Below are positions 23,527 to 35,429 of a stretch of 56,280 bases of DNA, in pieces. The translations under genes were made by a program, and so were the position numbers. Source of the stretch: Desulfitibacter alkalitolerans DSM 16504. Lineage in GTDB: Bacteria; Bacillota; DSM-16504; Desulfitibacterales; Desulfitibacteraceae. The DNA lies in contig NZ_KK211107.1 of the NCBI RefSeq assembly GCF_000620305.1, positions 14,841 to 71,120 of the forward strand. Reading direction: 5' to 3'. Numbering within the stretch: the stretch's first letter is position 1; the number at the start of each line of letters is the position of its first letter. The notes beneath the pieces are model-generated. The model was not told the DNA's origin. It searched no databases and worked only from the letters and a program-made list of their open reading frames with translations.

Positions 23527-25409
23527 GGTGAGTAGCCCATGGGAGTCTCACCCACAGGCTCTCCCAGAACCGGACGTGAACCTCTCAGCTCATCCGGCTC
23601 CCATTATTCAGTCGTTAATTATACCAAGTTTCCAATGCACAAAAAGTTGAGGAACTGCCTCTGCTACTTTGATGAGCCATCTCCTAGCTCTAGCTTTGCT
23701 TCCATTGATATTCTTATACTTTCTTCGTACCCATTTTTGCAAGGTTTTGTTGATATATTTAAGCACAGGGGTTAATTCCGATTTGCAAAAACTACCATAG
23801 TAGTTTATCCATCCCCTTATCTTGGGATTTAGAAGGTCTGCCAAATCATTGATTTCTCGATTTGTTCGAAATTGAAGGTTCATATTTCTCACATTTTGTT
23901 TTATTGCCTTGCTTGCTTTGTTACTTATTGCTGGCGAGAATGTTATGAAGTACTCTCCTCGTCTGTTCTTGGCAAGCCTTGACCTAAAAGTATATCCTAG
24001 AAAGTCAAATTTCTCTTGAGTGTGACTTCCTTTTCTATTGTCATCTTTGCAATATACTATTCGGGTCTTGTCTGGATGCAATTCTAGCCCTATGTTCTTA
24101 AATCTTGCTGTTAGCGTTTCTAGTATGTTTTCTGTTTCTTCTAAGGTTGAGCAATGTACTACTCCATCATCTGCATATCTTGCCCATGGGTTATTGGGAT
24201 AATTTATTTTCATCCATTTATCAAATGCATAGTGCATGAATAGATTTGCAAGTATCGGACTAATGACACCACCTTGCGGTGTTCCAGAGTCTCTTTTTAT
24301 CTCTGTTCCATCTGCTTTTTGAAAAGGTGCCTTTAACCATCTCTCAATGTACAATATTTCCCATTTCTCCTTTGTGTGTTTGTGTACTGCCTTCATCAGG
24401 AGTTCATGGTCTATATTGTCAAATAGTCCTTTAATATCGAACTCTAGTACCCAGTCATATTCCCAGCACCTCTGTCTGGTAATGCCTACTGCTTCTATTG
24501 CTGACTTATTCGGACGGTACCCATAGGAGTCTTCCAGAAAGTAGGGTTCTACTTTTGGTTCAAAATGGATTTTTACTACCATTTGTGCTATTCTGTCTGC
24601 TACTGTCGGTATTCCTAGTACTCTTATCCCACCATTTTTCTTTGGTATATCAACTGCTTTTACTGCTGGGGGAAAGTATGTTCCAGACGACATCCTGTTC
24701 CATATTTTGTACAGATTGTTTTTAAGGTCTTTTTCAAATTCTTTTAGACTTACTTCGTCGATACCTGCAGAGCCTTTATTCGCTTTCACTTTCTCATAGG
24801 CTTCTTGTACTATTTGTTTTGGTATTCTAAACGGCTTTGTTTTGTTCATTAGCTCCTCCCATTTCTGGTTGACTGATACTCAAAACTGAATAATATAGTT
24901 CGCTTTCGCTACCCTTCACTCCACTTCCATTACAGAAGCTTCATCATTACTACGGTCTATTCCGCCCCTATACTCTGCATCCGTATTTCACCCTTATGGG
25001 GGTTTCCCATTTGTGGTTTTTCCGTTAGCATCAGAGTCGTAGGTTCCCACGTTCCCTATAAAAGCCTAAATCATGTTCATGTCACCTCTATGCCGGTCAC
25101 CATATAGTCGGTAATCAGGTCTCCTCTATACTTATCCTAGAATGACGGTTAGATCCTAGTTTTGATGACTTCTTTTCCATGTTTCGACACTTGAACGGTG
25201 ATTCGCTTGTACTCATCTCCATGATTCTCACCTGACAAAGTCTTAGCTTTGCCTTTTCCTTAACGCTCACCACCATGGCTTTTGACCACAGCAGCTTAAG
25301 GTGGTTTGGAGCCCACACCTGAATGTTGACTCCGAAGGGCCTTCCTTCATCTTTCATAGAGCCTAAACTCTTAAGTTATCTTTCTATGAGTCTGTTTTTC
25401 GTGGCACAC
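23527..25409 (-). mobile_element. Group II intron, copy 2 (1,883 nt)
   Basis: Same length as copy 1 and the same in every stretch I compared, so mobility is probably recent. 5' GTGTGCC at 25409, domain V at 23567-23600. Inserted in another copy of the 25-nt repeat: AACCAGGGGGACGGTT (25425-25410) before and CCTCTGGCT (23526-23518) after. It lies just beyond the terminator-like hairpin of the ATP synthase operon. Confidence 0.9.
23608..24849 (-). CDS. ltrA: Group II intron reverse transcriptase/maturase
   Basis: 413 residues, identical in translation to 15831-17072: RT blocks with the YADD active site (225-228), maturase X domain, no endonuclease domain. It should promote splicing and movement of the 1,883-nt intron that encodes it and could serve all intron copies in trans. 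Confidence 0.92.
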   Translation of the reverse strand: MNKTKPFRIPKQIVQEAYEKVKANKGSAGIDEVSLKEFEKDLKNNLYKIWNRMSSGTYFPPAVKAVDIPKKNGGIRVLGIPTVADRIAQMVVKIHFEPKVEPYFLEDSYGYRPNKSAIEAVGITRQRCWEYDWVLEFDIKGLFDNIDHELLMKAVHKHTKEKWEILYIERWLKAPFQKADGTEIKRDSGTPQGGVISPILANLFMHYAFDKWMKINYPNNPWARYADDGVVHCSTLEETENILETLTARFKNIGLELHPDKTRIVYCKDDNRKGSHTQEKFDFLGYTFRSRLAKNRRGEYFITFSPAISNKASKAIKQNVRNMNLQFRTNREINDLADLLNPKIRGWINYYGSFCKSELTPVLKYINKTLQKWVRRKYKNINGSKARARRWLIKVAEAVPQLFVHWKLGIIND

Positions 25410-25425
25410 AACCGTCCCCCTGGTT
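25410..25425 (-). repeat. 5' part of REP-like repeat split by intron 2
   Basis: AACCAGGGGGACGGTT; the remaining CCTCTGGCT is at 23526-23518 on the far side of the intron. Confidence 0.8.
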
Positions 25426-25431
25426 GCTAAT

Positions 25432-25464
25432 GCGAAGCCGCAGACGTGCAGTCTGCGGCTTCGC
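25432..25464 (-). terminator. Hairpin ending the ATP synthase operon
   Basis: Perfect 14-bp stem GCGAAGCCGCAGAC with GTCTGCGGCTTCGC and a 5-nt loop, about 100 nt after atpC. The following minus-strand sequence is not a strict T-run, so it may act as an mRNA-end stabiliser or factor-assisted terminator. A smaller hairpin (ATTGCTT/AAAGCAAT) lies at about 25480-25500. Confidence 0.6.
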
Positions 25465-25563
25465 TTCCCTTTAGGTTAATTGCTTCTTTCAAAGCAATCT
25501 TTTATTATATTCGTCAAAATGTCATATAATCCTTCTTAAATGTGAGTACAAATTTTGTTAAAA

Positions 25564-25965
25564 TTACCGTAACCTAGCTGCCTGCATTCGGGCCATGGCC
25601 CTGCGCAAGGCCAGCTCGGCACGCAGTGTGTCTATGCCATCTTTTCTTTTGAGCCTTTCTCTGGCCCTTTCTTCGGCACGTTTTGCCCGCTCCATGTCTA
25701 TTTCAAAAGCACATTCAGCAGCGTCAGCCATTATGGAAACCTTGTTATTGCTGACCTCCATGAAGCCGCCGCATACTGCTGCATATTCCTCTTTTCCATC
25801 ACCCTTGTATTTTAAAACTCCCACTCCCAGGGATGTTACCAGAGGAGCGTGATTTACCAGGATACCCAGGTATCCGGTTGATGCCGGAACAATTACTGAA
25901 TCCACCTCAACACTGAGCACCTTACGTGCCGGAGTGACAACTTCCATGATAAATTTCTTTGTCAT
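25564..25965 (-). CDS. atpC: ATP synthase F1 subunit epsilon
   Basis: 133 residues: N-terminal beta-sandwich (MEVVTPARKVLSVEVDSVIVPASTGYLGILVNHAPLVTSLGVGVL) and a C-terminal two-helix part (RAKRAEERARERL, RRAMARMQAARLR). Epsilon couples rotation to catalysis and its C-terminal helices can inhibit ATP hydrolysis. Last gene of the atp operon, 17 nt after atpD. Confidence 0.95.
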   Translation of the reverse strand: MTKKFIMEVVTPARKVLSVEVDSVIVPASTGYLGILVNHAPLVTSLGVGVLKYKGDGKEEYAAVCGGFMEVSNNKVSIMADAAECAFEIDMERAKRAEERARERLKRKDGIDTLRAELALRRAMARMQAARLR

Positions 25966-25982
25966 GATATATCAACGCCCTT

Positions 25983-27422
<1,440 letters not shown>

Positions 27423-28280
27423 CTATTGTAATGCAGCAGCACCACCAACAATTTCTGAAATCTCCTTGGTAATTGCTGCTTGTCTTGCCCTGTTATATGA
27501 CAAGACCAGCTTATCTATCAATTCACCCGCATTGTCTGTAGCACTGCCCATTGCTGTCATCCTTGCACCATGTTCACTGGCCTTGGCCTCCAATAGTGCC
27601 CTGAAGACATTTATTTCTACAGAACGAGGTAAAAGAGTTCCTAAAACTTCGTCCGAATTTGGCTCATAGATGTACTCAATCTGCTGCTCCTTTTCCTCCT
27701 TGTTTGCTTCTGAGCCGATAGGCAGCAGAGGAATCATTTTGGGCTTGTAACTAATGGCTGATCCAAACTCTGTAAAGACCAAGTAGAGCTTTTTAAACTC
27801 CTTGGTGTTAAACATTTTAATTATTTCTCTTGCCAGTTCTCTACCCTGAATATAGTCAGGAAGGTCACCAAGATCTACATAGTATTCTCTGATATTGTAC
27901 TTGCGGCGCGCAAAGAAATCCCTGGCCTTTCTGCCAACACAGATTACTGACACATCCTCGCCAATTGCATCCATTTTATCCTTGGCAAAGCGAAGAATGT
28001 TCTGGTTGTATCCGCCGCACAATCCCCTATCAGCACTAATTACCACAAAGCCTATCTTTCCTTCGGTCCTTTCCTCCAACAATGGGTGGGAAAAGGAGTT
28101 CTGGGCTGATGATAATCTCCCCATAACCTCAGAAAGCTTGTTGCTGTAAGGCCTGGCTGCAATAACAGATGCTTGTGCCTTTCTAAGCTTAGCAGCAGCA
28201 ACCATTTTCATAGCCCTGGTAATCTGCTGGGTACTTTTTACACTTCGAATGCGCCGCTTTATATCCCGCATCCCTGCCAT
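27423..28280 (-). CDS. atpG: ATP synthase F1 subunit gamma
   Basis: 285 residues, full length. The N-terminal helix MAGMRDIKRRIRSVKSTQQITRAMKMVAAAKLRKAQ and C-terminal ATDNAGELIDKLVLSYNRARQAAITKEISEIVGGAAAL form the rotary coiled coil; the DRGLCGGYNQN motif is present. AAAGGTGGTG precedes the ATG. The 158-nt gap to atpA is unusually long and full of low-complexity tract. Confidence 0.96.
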   Translation of the reverse strand: MAGMRDIKRRIRSVKSTQQITRAMKMVAAAKLRKAQASVIAARPYSNKLSEVMGRLSSAQNSFSHPLLEERTEGKIGFVVISADRGLCGGYNQNILRFAKDKMDAIGEDVSVICVGRKARDFFARRKYNIREYYVDLGDLPDYIQGRELAREIIKMFNTKEFKKLYLVFTEFGSAISYKPKMIPLLPIGSEANKEEKEQQIEYIYEPNSDEVLGTLLPRSVEINVFRALLEAKASEHGARMTAMGSATDNAGELIDKLVLSYNRARQAAITKEISEIVGGAAALQ

Positions 28281-28299
28281 GGGTTACTCACCACCTTTT

Positions 28300-28438
28300 A
28301 CAGAATACAGAATACAGGAAACAGGAGCCAGAATAGATCATATGCAATCCCCTGCTTTCAAATTCTGAATTCTAACTTCTGACTTCTGACTTCTGATTTC
28401 TGATTTCTGATTTCTGACTTCTGATTTCTGATTTCTGA

Positions 28439-28440
<2 letters not shown>
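28300..28440. repeat. Low-complexity tract inside the atp operon
   Basis: Left part has CAGAATACAGAATACAGGAAACAGG; right part (about 28360-28440) is near-perfect iteration of CTTCTGA and TTTCTGA heptamers. Same words as the tracts at 5.0-9.7 kb. It reaches the atpA stop codon. Confidence 0.75.
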
Positions 28441-30509
<2,069 letters not shown>

Positions 30510-30513
<4 letters not shown>

Positions 30514-30995
30514 TGAACCTCGCCTACCTCATTAATATAGTCTTGAACCAACTCTTCGTGCTGCTTTGGATCTAACTGCTTGTTGATAACTTTACCTGCA
30601 GCCATAACTGCCAGGACGGCTGCTTCCTTGCGGATTTGTTCCAATGCCTTTGCTTTTTCCCCCTGTATTTCTCTTTTAGCCTTTTCAAGGGTTTTTGCAG
30701 CTTCTTCCTGTGCCTCTTTGATGATTTCTTCTCTAGTTTGCACTCCAACCTTGTTGGCTCTTTCTATAATTGCCTGTGCCTCTTTTTTGGCTTCACTCAT
30801 CTGCTGCTGGTACTTATCAAGCAGCTCCTGAGCATCCTTTTGGGCAGCAGCAGCTCGAGCAAGAGACGATTCAATTCGTTCTTCTCTTTCCTGCAGGATT
30901 TTGCCAACAGGGCCAAACAGTAAAAGCTTTAATACATATATGACGACACCAACGTTAATAGCCGTTAACACCACTGTCCAAAAATCAAAATGCAC
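30510..30995 (-). CDS. atpF: ATP synthase Fo subunit b
   Basis: 161 residues: one N-terminal membrane helix (FDFWTVVLTAINVGVVIYVLKLLLF) followed by a long Ala/Glu/Lys/Gln coiled coil (about 35-150). Subunit b is the peripheral stalk holding F1 against rotation. Confidence 0.95.
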
Positions 30996-31030
30996 TGGAG
31001 GTTACCCCCTCTCTTGCCTAAATAGTAGGT

Positions 31031-31072
31031 GGGCGAATGCTGCCATCACTTTTGATTGACCTCCATTCGCCC
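31031..31072 (-). promoter_or_regulatory. Intercistronic hairpin between atpE and atpF
   Basis: GGGCGAATG and CATTCGCCC form a perfect 9-bp stem with a 24-nt loop in the 112-nt spacer. Such hairpins often protect the upstream message, which would help make the many c subunits needed per complex. Confidence 0.55.
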
Positions 31073-31107
31073 TAAATTTGTTATTAATCCTTAGAGGTGA
31101 AATACAC

Positions 31108-31332
31108 TTAAATTTTAGTCCACATTAGTATAGCGATAACGAAAGCGAATAATGTTAAAGCTTCCATAAATGCCAATGCAATCAAAAGTGTTGTTCTAAT
31201 CTCACCTGCAGCTTCTGGCTGACGAGCAATACCCTCCATAGCACCAGCAGTAGCTTTACCCTGTCCAAGAGCTGAACCTAGAGCAGCCAAACCAATTGCA
31301 ATTGCAACACCTAAAAATGCTAAAGCTTCCAT
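31108..31332 (-). CDS. atpE: ATP synthase Fo subunit c
   Basis: 74 residues, two membrane helices around the polar loop ARQPEA. The ion-binding Glu is in [10 protein letters not shown] of helix 2, with a GQG Gln in helix 1. The residue after the Glu is Ala, not Ser or Thr as in well-studied Na+-translocating c rings, and the segment resembles the chloroplast type, so H+ coupling is more likely. Multiple copies form the rotor ring. Confidence 0.95.
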   Translation of the reverse strand: MEALAFLGVAIAIGLAALGSALGQGKATAGAMEGIARQPEAAGEIRTTLLIALAFMEALTLFAFVIAILMWTKI

Positions 31333-31385
31333 TGATATTTCCCTCCTTTCAAGTGATTAGAAAAATAGTTTTAACCCCAAGCTTT

Positions 31386-32078
31386 TTAGTGCCCTTTAAT
31401 AGAAGTTGTTAGATAGGTTACAGTTAATAAGGTAAACACAAAGGCTTGAACCACACCCATGAGCACACCTAACAGCATTACAGGGACTGGAATCAATACA
31501 GGCAGCAGTAAAAACAAAATTGTTACAACTACCTTCTCACCAAACATGTTGCCAAATAAACGCAGAGATAATGATACCGGTTTTACAGCCTCTTCAATAA
31601 CATTTAAGGGCAGCATTACTGGAAATGGTTCAGCAAAATGGTGTAAATACCCCTTTAACCCATTATTTAATAGTCCGATAATGTTAACTGTGATAATCGT
31701 TGTTATTGCCAGTCCGAAGGTAGTACTTAAATCAGTGGTTGGAGGCATAAGACCTGGAATAAACCACAGTAAGTTCATTGTTAATATGAAAAGAAATAGT
31801 GTTCCAACAAGGGGTGTATATCTACGACCCTTTTTGCCCAGATTTGTTTCCAGCAGACTCTGGAAAAATTCTACCATAAGCTCTGCAATGACTTGCTTTT
31901 TGCCTTCCGGCTTGGATTTTAATCCTCTGGTTATCCAAAAAATAAGGCCAAAAAGCACCAGCATTGCTATCCACTGGTTGATGATTGTGGTATCAACTGA
32001 TACAGGTCCTATATTAAAAACATGCTCTGGCGTCATCTTTTCCATAATTTTTGACAGGGCTTTTGCTTTTTGTTCCAT
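31386..32078 (-). CDS. atpB: ATP synthase Fo subunit a
   Basis: 230 residues from MEQKAKALSKIMEK. About five to six membrane helices; the essential Arg is in VKPVSLSLRLFGNMFG and the conserved tail VQAFVFTLLTVTYLTTSI is present. It forms the ion channel against the c ring. I placed the start at 32078, behind GGGGTGAGG; the frame is open 57 codons further upstream but that stretch is not atpB-like. Confidence 0.95.
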   Translation of the reverse strand: MEQKAKALSKIMEKMTPEHVFNIGPVSVDTTIINQWIAMLVLFGLIFWITRGLKSKPEGKKQVIAELMVEFFQSLLETNLGKKGRRYTPLVGTLFLFILTMNLLWFIPGLMPPTTDLSTTFGLAITTIITVNIIGLLNNGLKGYLHHFAEPFPVMLPLNVIEEAVKPVSLSLRLFGNMFGEKVVVTILFLLLPVLIPVPVMLLGVLMGVVQAFVFTLLTVTYLTTSIKGH

Positions 32079-32353
32079 TAATCTCCTCACCCCTTTCAAA
32101 TAAGATTTGCACAACCCTGATTCAATTAAAAAAACAAACCAACAATTTAAATTCAATATTTTGCAAAAACTTTCCTGCTGTAAAACAATAAAATAGTACA
32201 ATATTGCTTTAAATTTGCAATCATTACTATTATACCTAGTTATATTCAAAAGGCCTAGTGGTCATACCAATAAAAACTGCATGCAAATTAATACATACTA
32301 AAACACAATTATAGTTATTATTACATATAATAGATAGAATTTCAAAGGAATTG
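32079..32353. other. Spacer between atpI and atpB
   Basis: 275 bases, AT-rich, with no ORF that has a ribosome binding site. A TATAAT at about 32233 on the minus strand lacks a convincing -35. An internal promoter for the structural genes is possible but not demonstrated. Confidence 0.4.
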
Positions 32354-32731
32354 TCACTGATATTTTTTACCTGTCAGTATGTTTAATACATCAAAAGTAT
32401 AAGTAAATAAATGTAGAAACAGACCAAGCATAACTCCAAAAAGAAAGCCAATTCCCACCTGTACCGCAGCCACCAAGGCTATGATTGAGATGACCATGCG
32501 TATTAGTGATCGTCCCAACAACATCTTGTTTGCTTCCTTGTTTGCTAGTTCCCTTTGAACTGCGTCCCACATCATCCAGTAATTGAAAACTCCCAGGGGT
32601 GTTGCAGCTAATACCCCAGCAGCTACCCCTATTTGCCCAAATATATATGTTAGCGTTGAAATGGTTACTGCCAGGATCAGAATAAGCCTCAGCTTCTTAT
32701 CCTTGTAAAAAGCTACAGCGCTTTGATTCAC
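32354..32731 (-). CDS. atpI: ATP synthase subunit I (AtpI-like)
   Basis: 125 residues, about four membrane helices (LILILAVTISTLTYIFGQI; GVLAATPLGVFNYWMMWDAV; MVISIIALVAAVQVGIGFLFGVMLGLFLHLFTYTF). AtpI assists c-ring assembly. GTG start overlapping the atpZ stop by one base. Confidence 0.85.
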   Translation of the reverse strand: MNQSAVAFYKDKKLRLILILAVTISTLTYIFGQIGVAAGVLAATPLGVFNYWMMWDAVQRELANKEANKMLLGRSLIRMVISIIALVAAVQVGIGFLFGVMLGLFLHLFTYTFDVLNILTGKKYQ

Positions 32732-33024
32732 TATTTATCATCCTTTGTATCATCTTTGCCATTTTCTTTTGAGTGGCCCTTTCTTTCCATGTCACCCAAC
32801 ACTAAAATTTCTTTTATGAAGCCGTAAAAACTAAATCCTATACCAACTAGTATGCCAAAAATCATAAGCCATGGGTCCGTTCCCAGCCTTGCATCTAATC
32901 TGCTGCCCAGGAAGTATCCCACAAAGCTCCAAAACGCAAAGTTTATGCCAAGAGATATGGCTATTTGGCCAAGACGAAGATTTTTCAGGGTAGTGCCTGT
33001 TTTTTTTACCATTAAATTAATCAA
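32731..33024 (-). CDS. atpZ: AtpZ/AtpI-type membrane protein
   Basis: 97 residues, two membrane helices (about 25-47 and 53-74) and a charged Lys/Asp tail. AtpZ proteins accompany AtpI at the head of atp operons and have been linked to Mg/Ca supply and ring assembly. The start is uncertain: TTG at 33024 or ATG at 33012. A 6-codon ORF (MKREFD, ATG at 33037) with a better site (AAGGTG) stops between the two, so the gene may start by reinitiation. Confidence 0.75.
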   Translation of the reverse strand: MINLMVKKTGTTLKNLRLGQIAISLGINFAFWSFVGYFLGSRLDARLGTDPWLMIFGILVGIGFSFYGFIKEILVLGDMERKGHSKENGKDDTKDDK

Positions 33025-33050
33025 ACTCTCTTTTCATGAAATTATTCACC

Positions 33051-33075
33051 TTATCATAATTTAAAATTATGATAA
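33051..33075. promoter_or_regulatory. Long palindrome upstream of the atp operon
   Basis: TTATCATAATTT and its exact complement separated by a single A, 27-51 nt before the first atp ORF. It could be a repressor operator (AT-rich, of PerR/Fur-like size) or an RNA hairpin. Within it TATGAT may serve as a -10. Confidence 0.5.
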
Positions 33076-33222
33076 TAATAAGTGAATACTATCACACAGT
33101 TATATTCGCGCTAATTCTACATGATTCCTGCATGATTTTTTTATAACATTTTTCTCTTTCTGGTAAATTCCTATGGTGAATGAAGTATTTCCTGTATTAA
33201 GGAAGCATATGCGTTAAGTAAT

Positions 33223-33301
33223 AATGCATATTAATGCATATTAATGAATGTTAATGACATTCATGAGTATTCATGAGTTTATGGTTATTTATGTGTATTT
33301 A
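33223..33301. repeat. Decamer-periodic AT-rich tract
   Basis: TAATGCATAT twice, then degenerating decamers (TAATGAATGT, TAATGACATT, CATGAGTATT, CATGAGTTTA) for about 80 bp, ending at the wecB stop. The 10-bp period suggests bent DNA. Confidence 0.5.
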
Positions 33302-34408
33302 TCAGGCAAAATGCCTCTTGATTGCATCTATGATCCTGCCGCTGGCTTTACCATCGCCATAGGGATTGACAGCATGAGCCATTTCTCTATATGCCAGGTG
33401 GTTTTCTAAAAGCTCTGCCCCTACCTGGTACAACTTGTCCCTGGCTGTTCCAACCATTTTTACTGTTCCTGCCTCTACAGCTTCTGGTCTTTCCGTTGTT
33501 TCTCTTAACACTAATACAGGCTTACCCAGGGAGGGAGCTTCCTCCTGCATGCCTCCTGAATCAGTAAGCACCAGATAGCTTCTATTCATAAGGGTAACAA
33601 AGGGCAAATAATCCAGGGGCTCAATAAGATGAATCCGCTCAGTATTAGCTAATACTTCATTTGCCAGTTGGGATACCCTGGGGTTTTTATGTACCGGGAA
33701 TATAAGCTCCGTATCTGGAAAATCTCTAACCAGCTCTCTTGCTGCCAAAAAAATGTTTCCAAGGGGCTCTCCCCAGTTTTCCCTTCTGTGGGCAGTAAGG
33801 AGGAGGATTCGTTTACTCCAATCAACACCGGGAAGTAATGTTTCCAGGGGATAGTCCTTTGCAGCAGTTTCCAAAAGGGCATCAATTACAGTATTTCCAG
33901 TAACAATAATTTTCTCTCTTGGAATATTTTCCTTCAACAGATTATCCATTGAGGTTTGGGTTGGAGCAAAATGCAGATCAGTTATTGCTCCTGTAAGTCT
34001 TCTGTTCATTTCTTCCGGGTAGGGAGAATACTTGTTAAAGGTTCTCAGGCCTGCTTCAACATGACCTACTGCTGCCTGCTGGTAAAATGCTGCTAATGCT
34101 GAAGAAAATGTAGTTGTGGTGTCGCCATGGACAAGAACCATATGGGGCTTTTCCTTCTGGATGATTTCCTCCAGGCCGGACAGTACCCTTACTGTAACCC
34201 CTGTAAGGGTTTGTCCCTGCTGCATTATGTCCAGATCATAGTCAGGGCTTATGTCAAACAGCTCTAAAACCTGGTCCAGCATCTGTCTGTGCTGGGCAGT
34301 AACTACTACCTTGCTCAGGATATCAGACTCCTTGGAGAGCTTTTTTACCAGGGGTGCCATTTTGATTGCCTCCGGCCTGGTCCCAAAAATACTTATGACT
34401 TTAAGCAT
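33302..34408 (-). CDS. wecB: UDP-N-acetylglucosamine 2-epimerase
   Basis: 368 residues. Non-hydrolysing epimerase signatures: FGTRPEAIKMAPLV, VHGDTTTTFSSALAAFY, GHVEAGLRTFNKYSPYPEEMNRR, LLTAHRRENWGEP, LTDSGGMQEEAPSLGKPVLVLRETTERPEAVEAGT. It makes UDP-ManNAc from UDP-GlcNAc in the cytoplasm, the donor for TagA at 5524-6249. Start ATG with AAAGGATGA. The wecB-atp order is common in Firmicutes (mnaA in Bacillus). Confidence 0.95.
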   Translation of the reverse strand: MLKVISIFGTRPEAIKMAPLVKKLSKESDILSKVVVTAQHRQMLDQVLELFDISPDYDLDIMQQGQTLTGVTVRVLSGLEEIIQKEKPHMVLVHGDTTTTFSSALAAFYQQAAVGHVEAGLRTFNKYSPYPEEMNRRLTGAITDLHFAPTQTSMDNLLKENIPREKIIVTGNTVIDALLETAAKDYPLETLLPGVDWSKRILLLTAHRRENWGEPLGNIFLAARELVRDFPDTELIFPVHKNPRVSQLANEVLANTERIHLIEPLDYLPFVTLMNRSYLVLTDSGGMQEEAPSLGKPVLVLRETTERPEAVEAGTVKMVGTARDKLYQVGAELLENHLAYREMAHAVNPYGDGKASGRIIDAIKRHFA

Positions 34409-34565
34409 ATATTATCTTCATCCTTTTCTATATGTAATGGAGGTAGTTGTATATTCTATAGGGTGAGCATTCTTGTCTTATTGAATGCATATTCTTCAGG
34501 CATTAATTTGCTGCCTGGTCAATTACATCTATTTTACCATATTTGGTCAAAAGTACTATAATAAA

Positions 34566-34605
34566 AAAGAGCTCCTCTAAGGTATTCTTTCAAAGGTAGC
34601 TCTTT
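34566..34605 (-). terminator. Terminator of the MazG-like gene
   Basis: Minus-strand AAAGAGCT pairs with AGCTCTTT, followed by TTTATTATAG. Confidence 0.7.
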
Positions 34606-34682
34606 GACAGTTTTGTTAATCCTCTTGCCTTATCTCCTCATACCACAGGGTATGGTGCTCTCTAGCAAATTCTTATCCTTGT

Positions 34683-35429
34683 TCATGAACAATAACCCTT
34701 TGCTTTAAGCTTTTCCAGGTGCTTGATCAGGATAGCGTCCATGTCCACATTATATTTTTCCTCTAGGATATACAGCATGGTAAAGCAGCATTGGGCTATA
34801 TCTAAAAGCTCCAGGATGCTGTCCTTGAGCAGCTTGCTTATATCTGCCTCCATGTCCCTTTCACCACTTTTACCGGAATTTTTTCCCAGGACCTGGGTAA
34901 GTTCACCTATTTCCTCCTGGATTTTACATACAGTTTTCAACAGGGTTACCTGGGGAATGTCAAGTCTTGGAAGATTAAGATACTTGTATTGGCCATTGGA
35001 TTGGACGTAGTATCTTATGTTAGGGTTGTAAGGATAGCCTTTTTTTCTAAGCTTGTCCAGATGGATACCAATCATTTCTCCAGGGTCAATGCCATAGGTG
35101 TCCTCCAGGACGAAAATCATGGTTACACAGGTCTGGGCAACATCTAATAATTCCTCTGCAACAGGAATGAGCAGTCTGGTTTTATTATGATTATTGCTTG
35201 AAGCGTTATTGCTCGAAGCCGCAGCATGATCTGATATATTTGATGCAGCTGATATATTTGATACGTTTGATATATTATCTGAAATAGACCCATCTAGAAA
35301 TGTTAAAACAGCCCGAGCAAGTTCTCCGGATTCTTCCATAATCTTTAGCAAAGTTGAATCCATGGTGGGGGTTAGCAGGCCCAAGCGGGGTAACTTAATA
35401 ACCTTTTCATCTTGATTTGACAATATCAA
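34683..35429 (-). CDS. Tandem MazG-like NTP pyrophosphohydrolase
   Basis: 248 residues made of two copies of one all-alpha MazG-like domain. Repeat 1 (about 8-135) has IMEESGELARA, EELLDVAQTCVTMIFVLEDTYGID and HLDKLRKKGY; repeat 2 (about 150-248) has IQEEIGELTQV, ILELLDIAQCCFTMLYILEEKYNVD and HLEKLKAKGY. Both keep the EExxE and ExxD metal ligands. A low-complexity Asn/Ser/Ala insert (about 48-85) interrupts the first. Likely a nucleotide house-cleaning enzyme that mimics a dimer in one chain; substrate unknown. The start is probably TTG at 35423 or 35429, after AGGGAGG. Confidence 0.72.
   Translation of the reverse strand: MILSNQDEKVIKLPRLGLLTPTMDSTLLKIMEESGELARAVLTFLDGSISDNISNVSNISAASNISDHAAASSNNASSNNHNKTRLLIPVAEELLDVAQTCVTMIFVLEDTYGIDPGEMIGIHLDKLRKKGYPYNPNIRYYVQSNGQYKYLNLPRLDIPQVTLLKTVCKIQEEIGELTQVLGKNSGKSGERDMEADISKLLKDSILELLDIAQCCFTMLYILEEKYNVDMDAILIKHLEKLKAKGYCS

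Noticed and set aside
15750-25409. The two introns as a composite transposon carrying spoIID to ywmB
   Set aside because: The genes between them are in conserved chromosomal order, each intron has its own repeat target, and the third copy lies outside; independent insertions explain the layout.
32079-32249. 57-codon N-terminal extension of atpB
   Set aside because: No similarity to subunit a and a very good ribosome binding site stands before the internal ATG at 32078.
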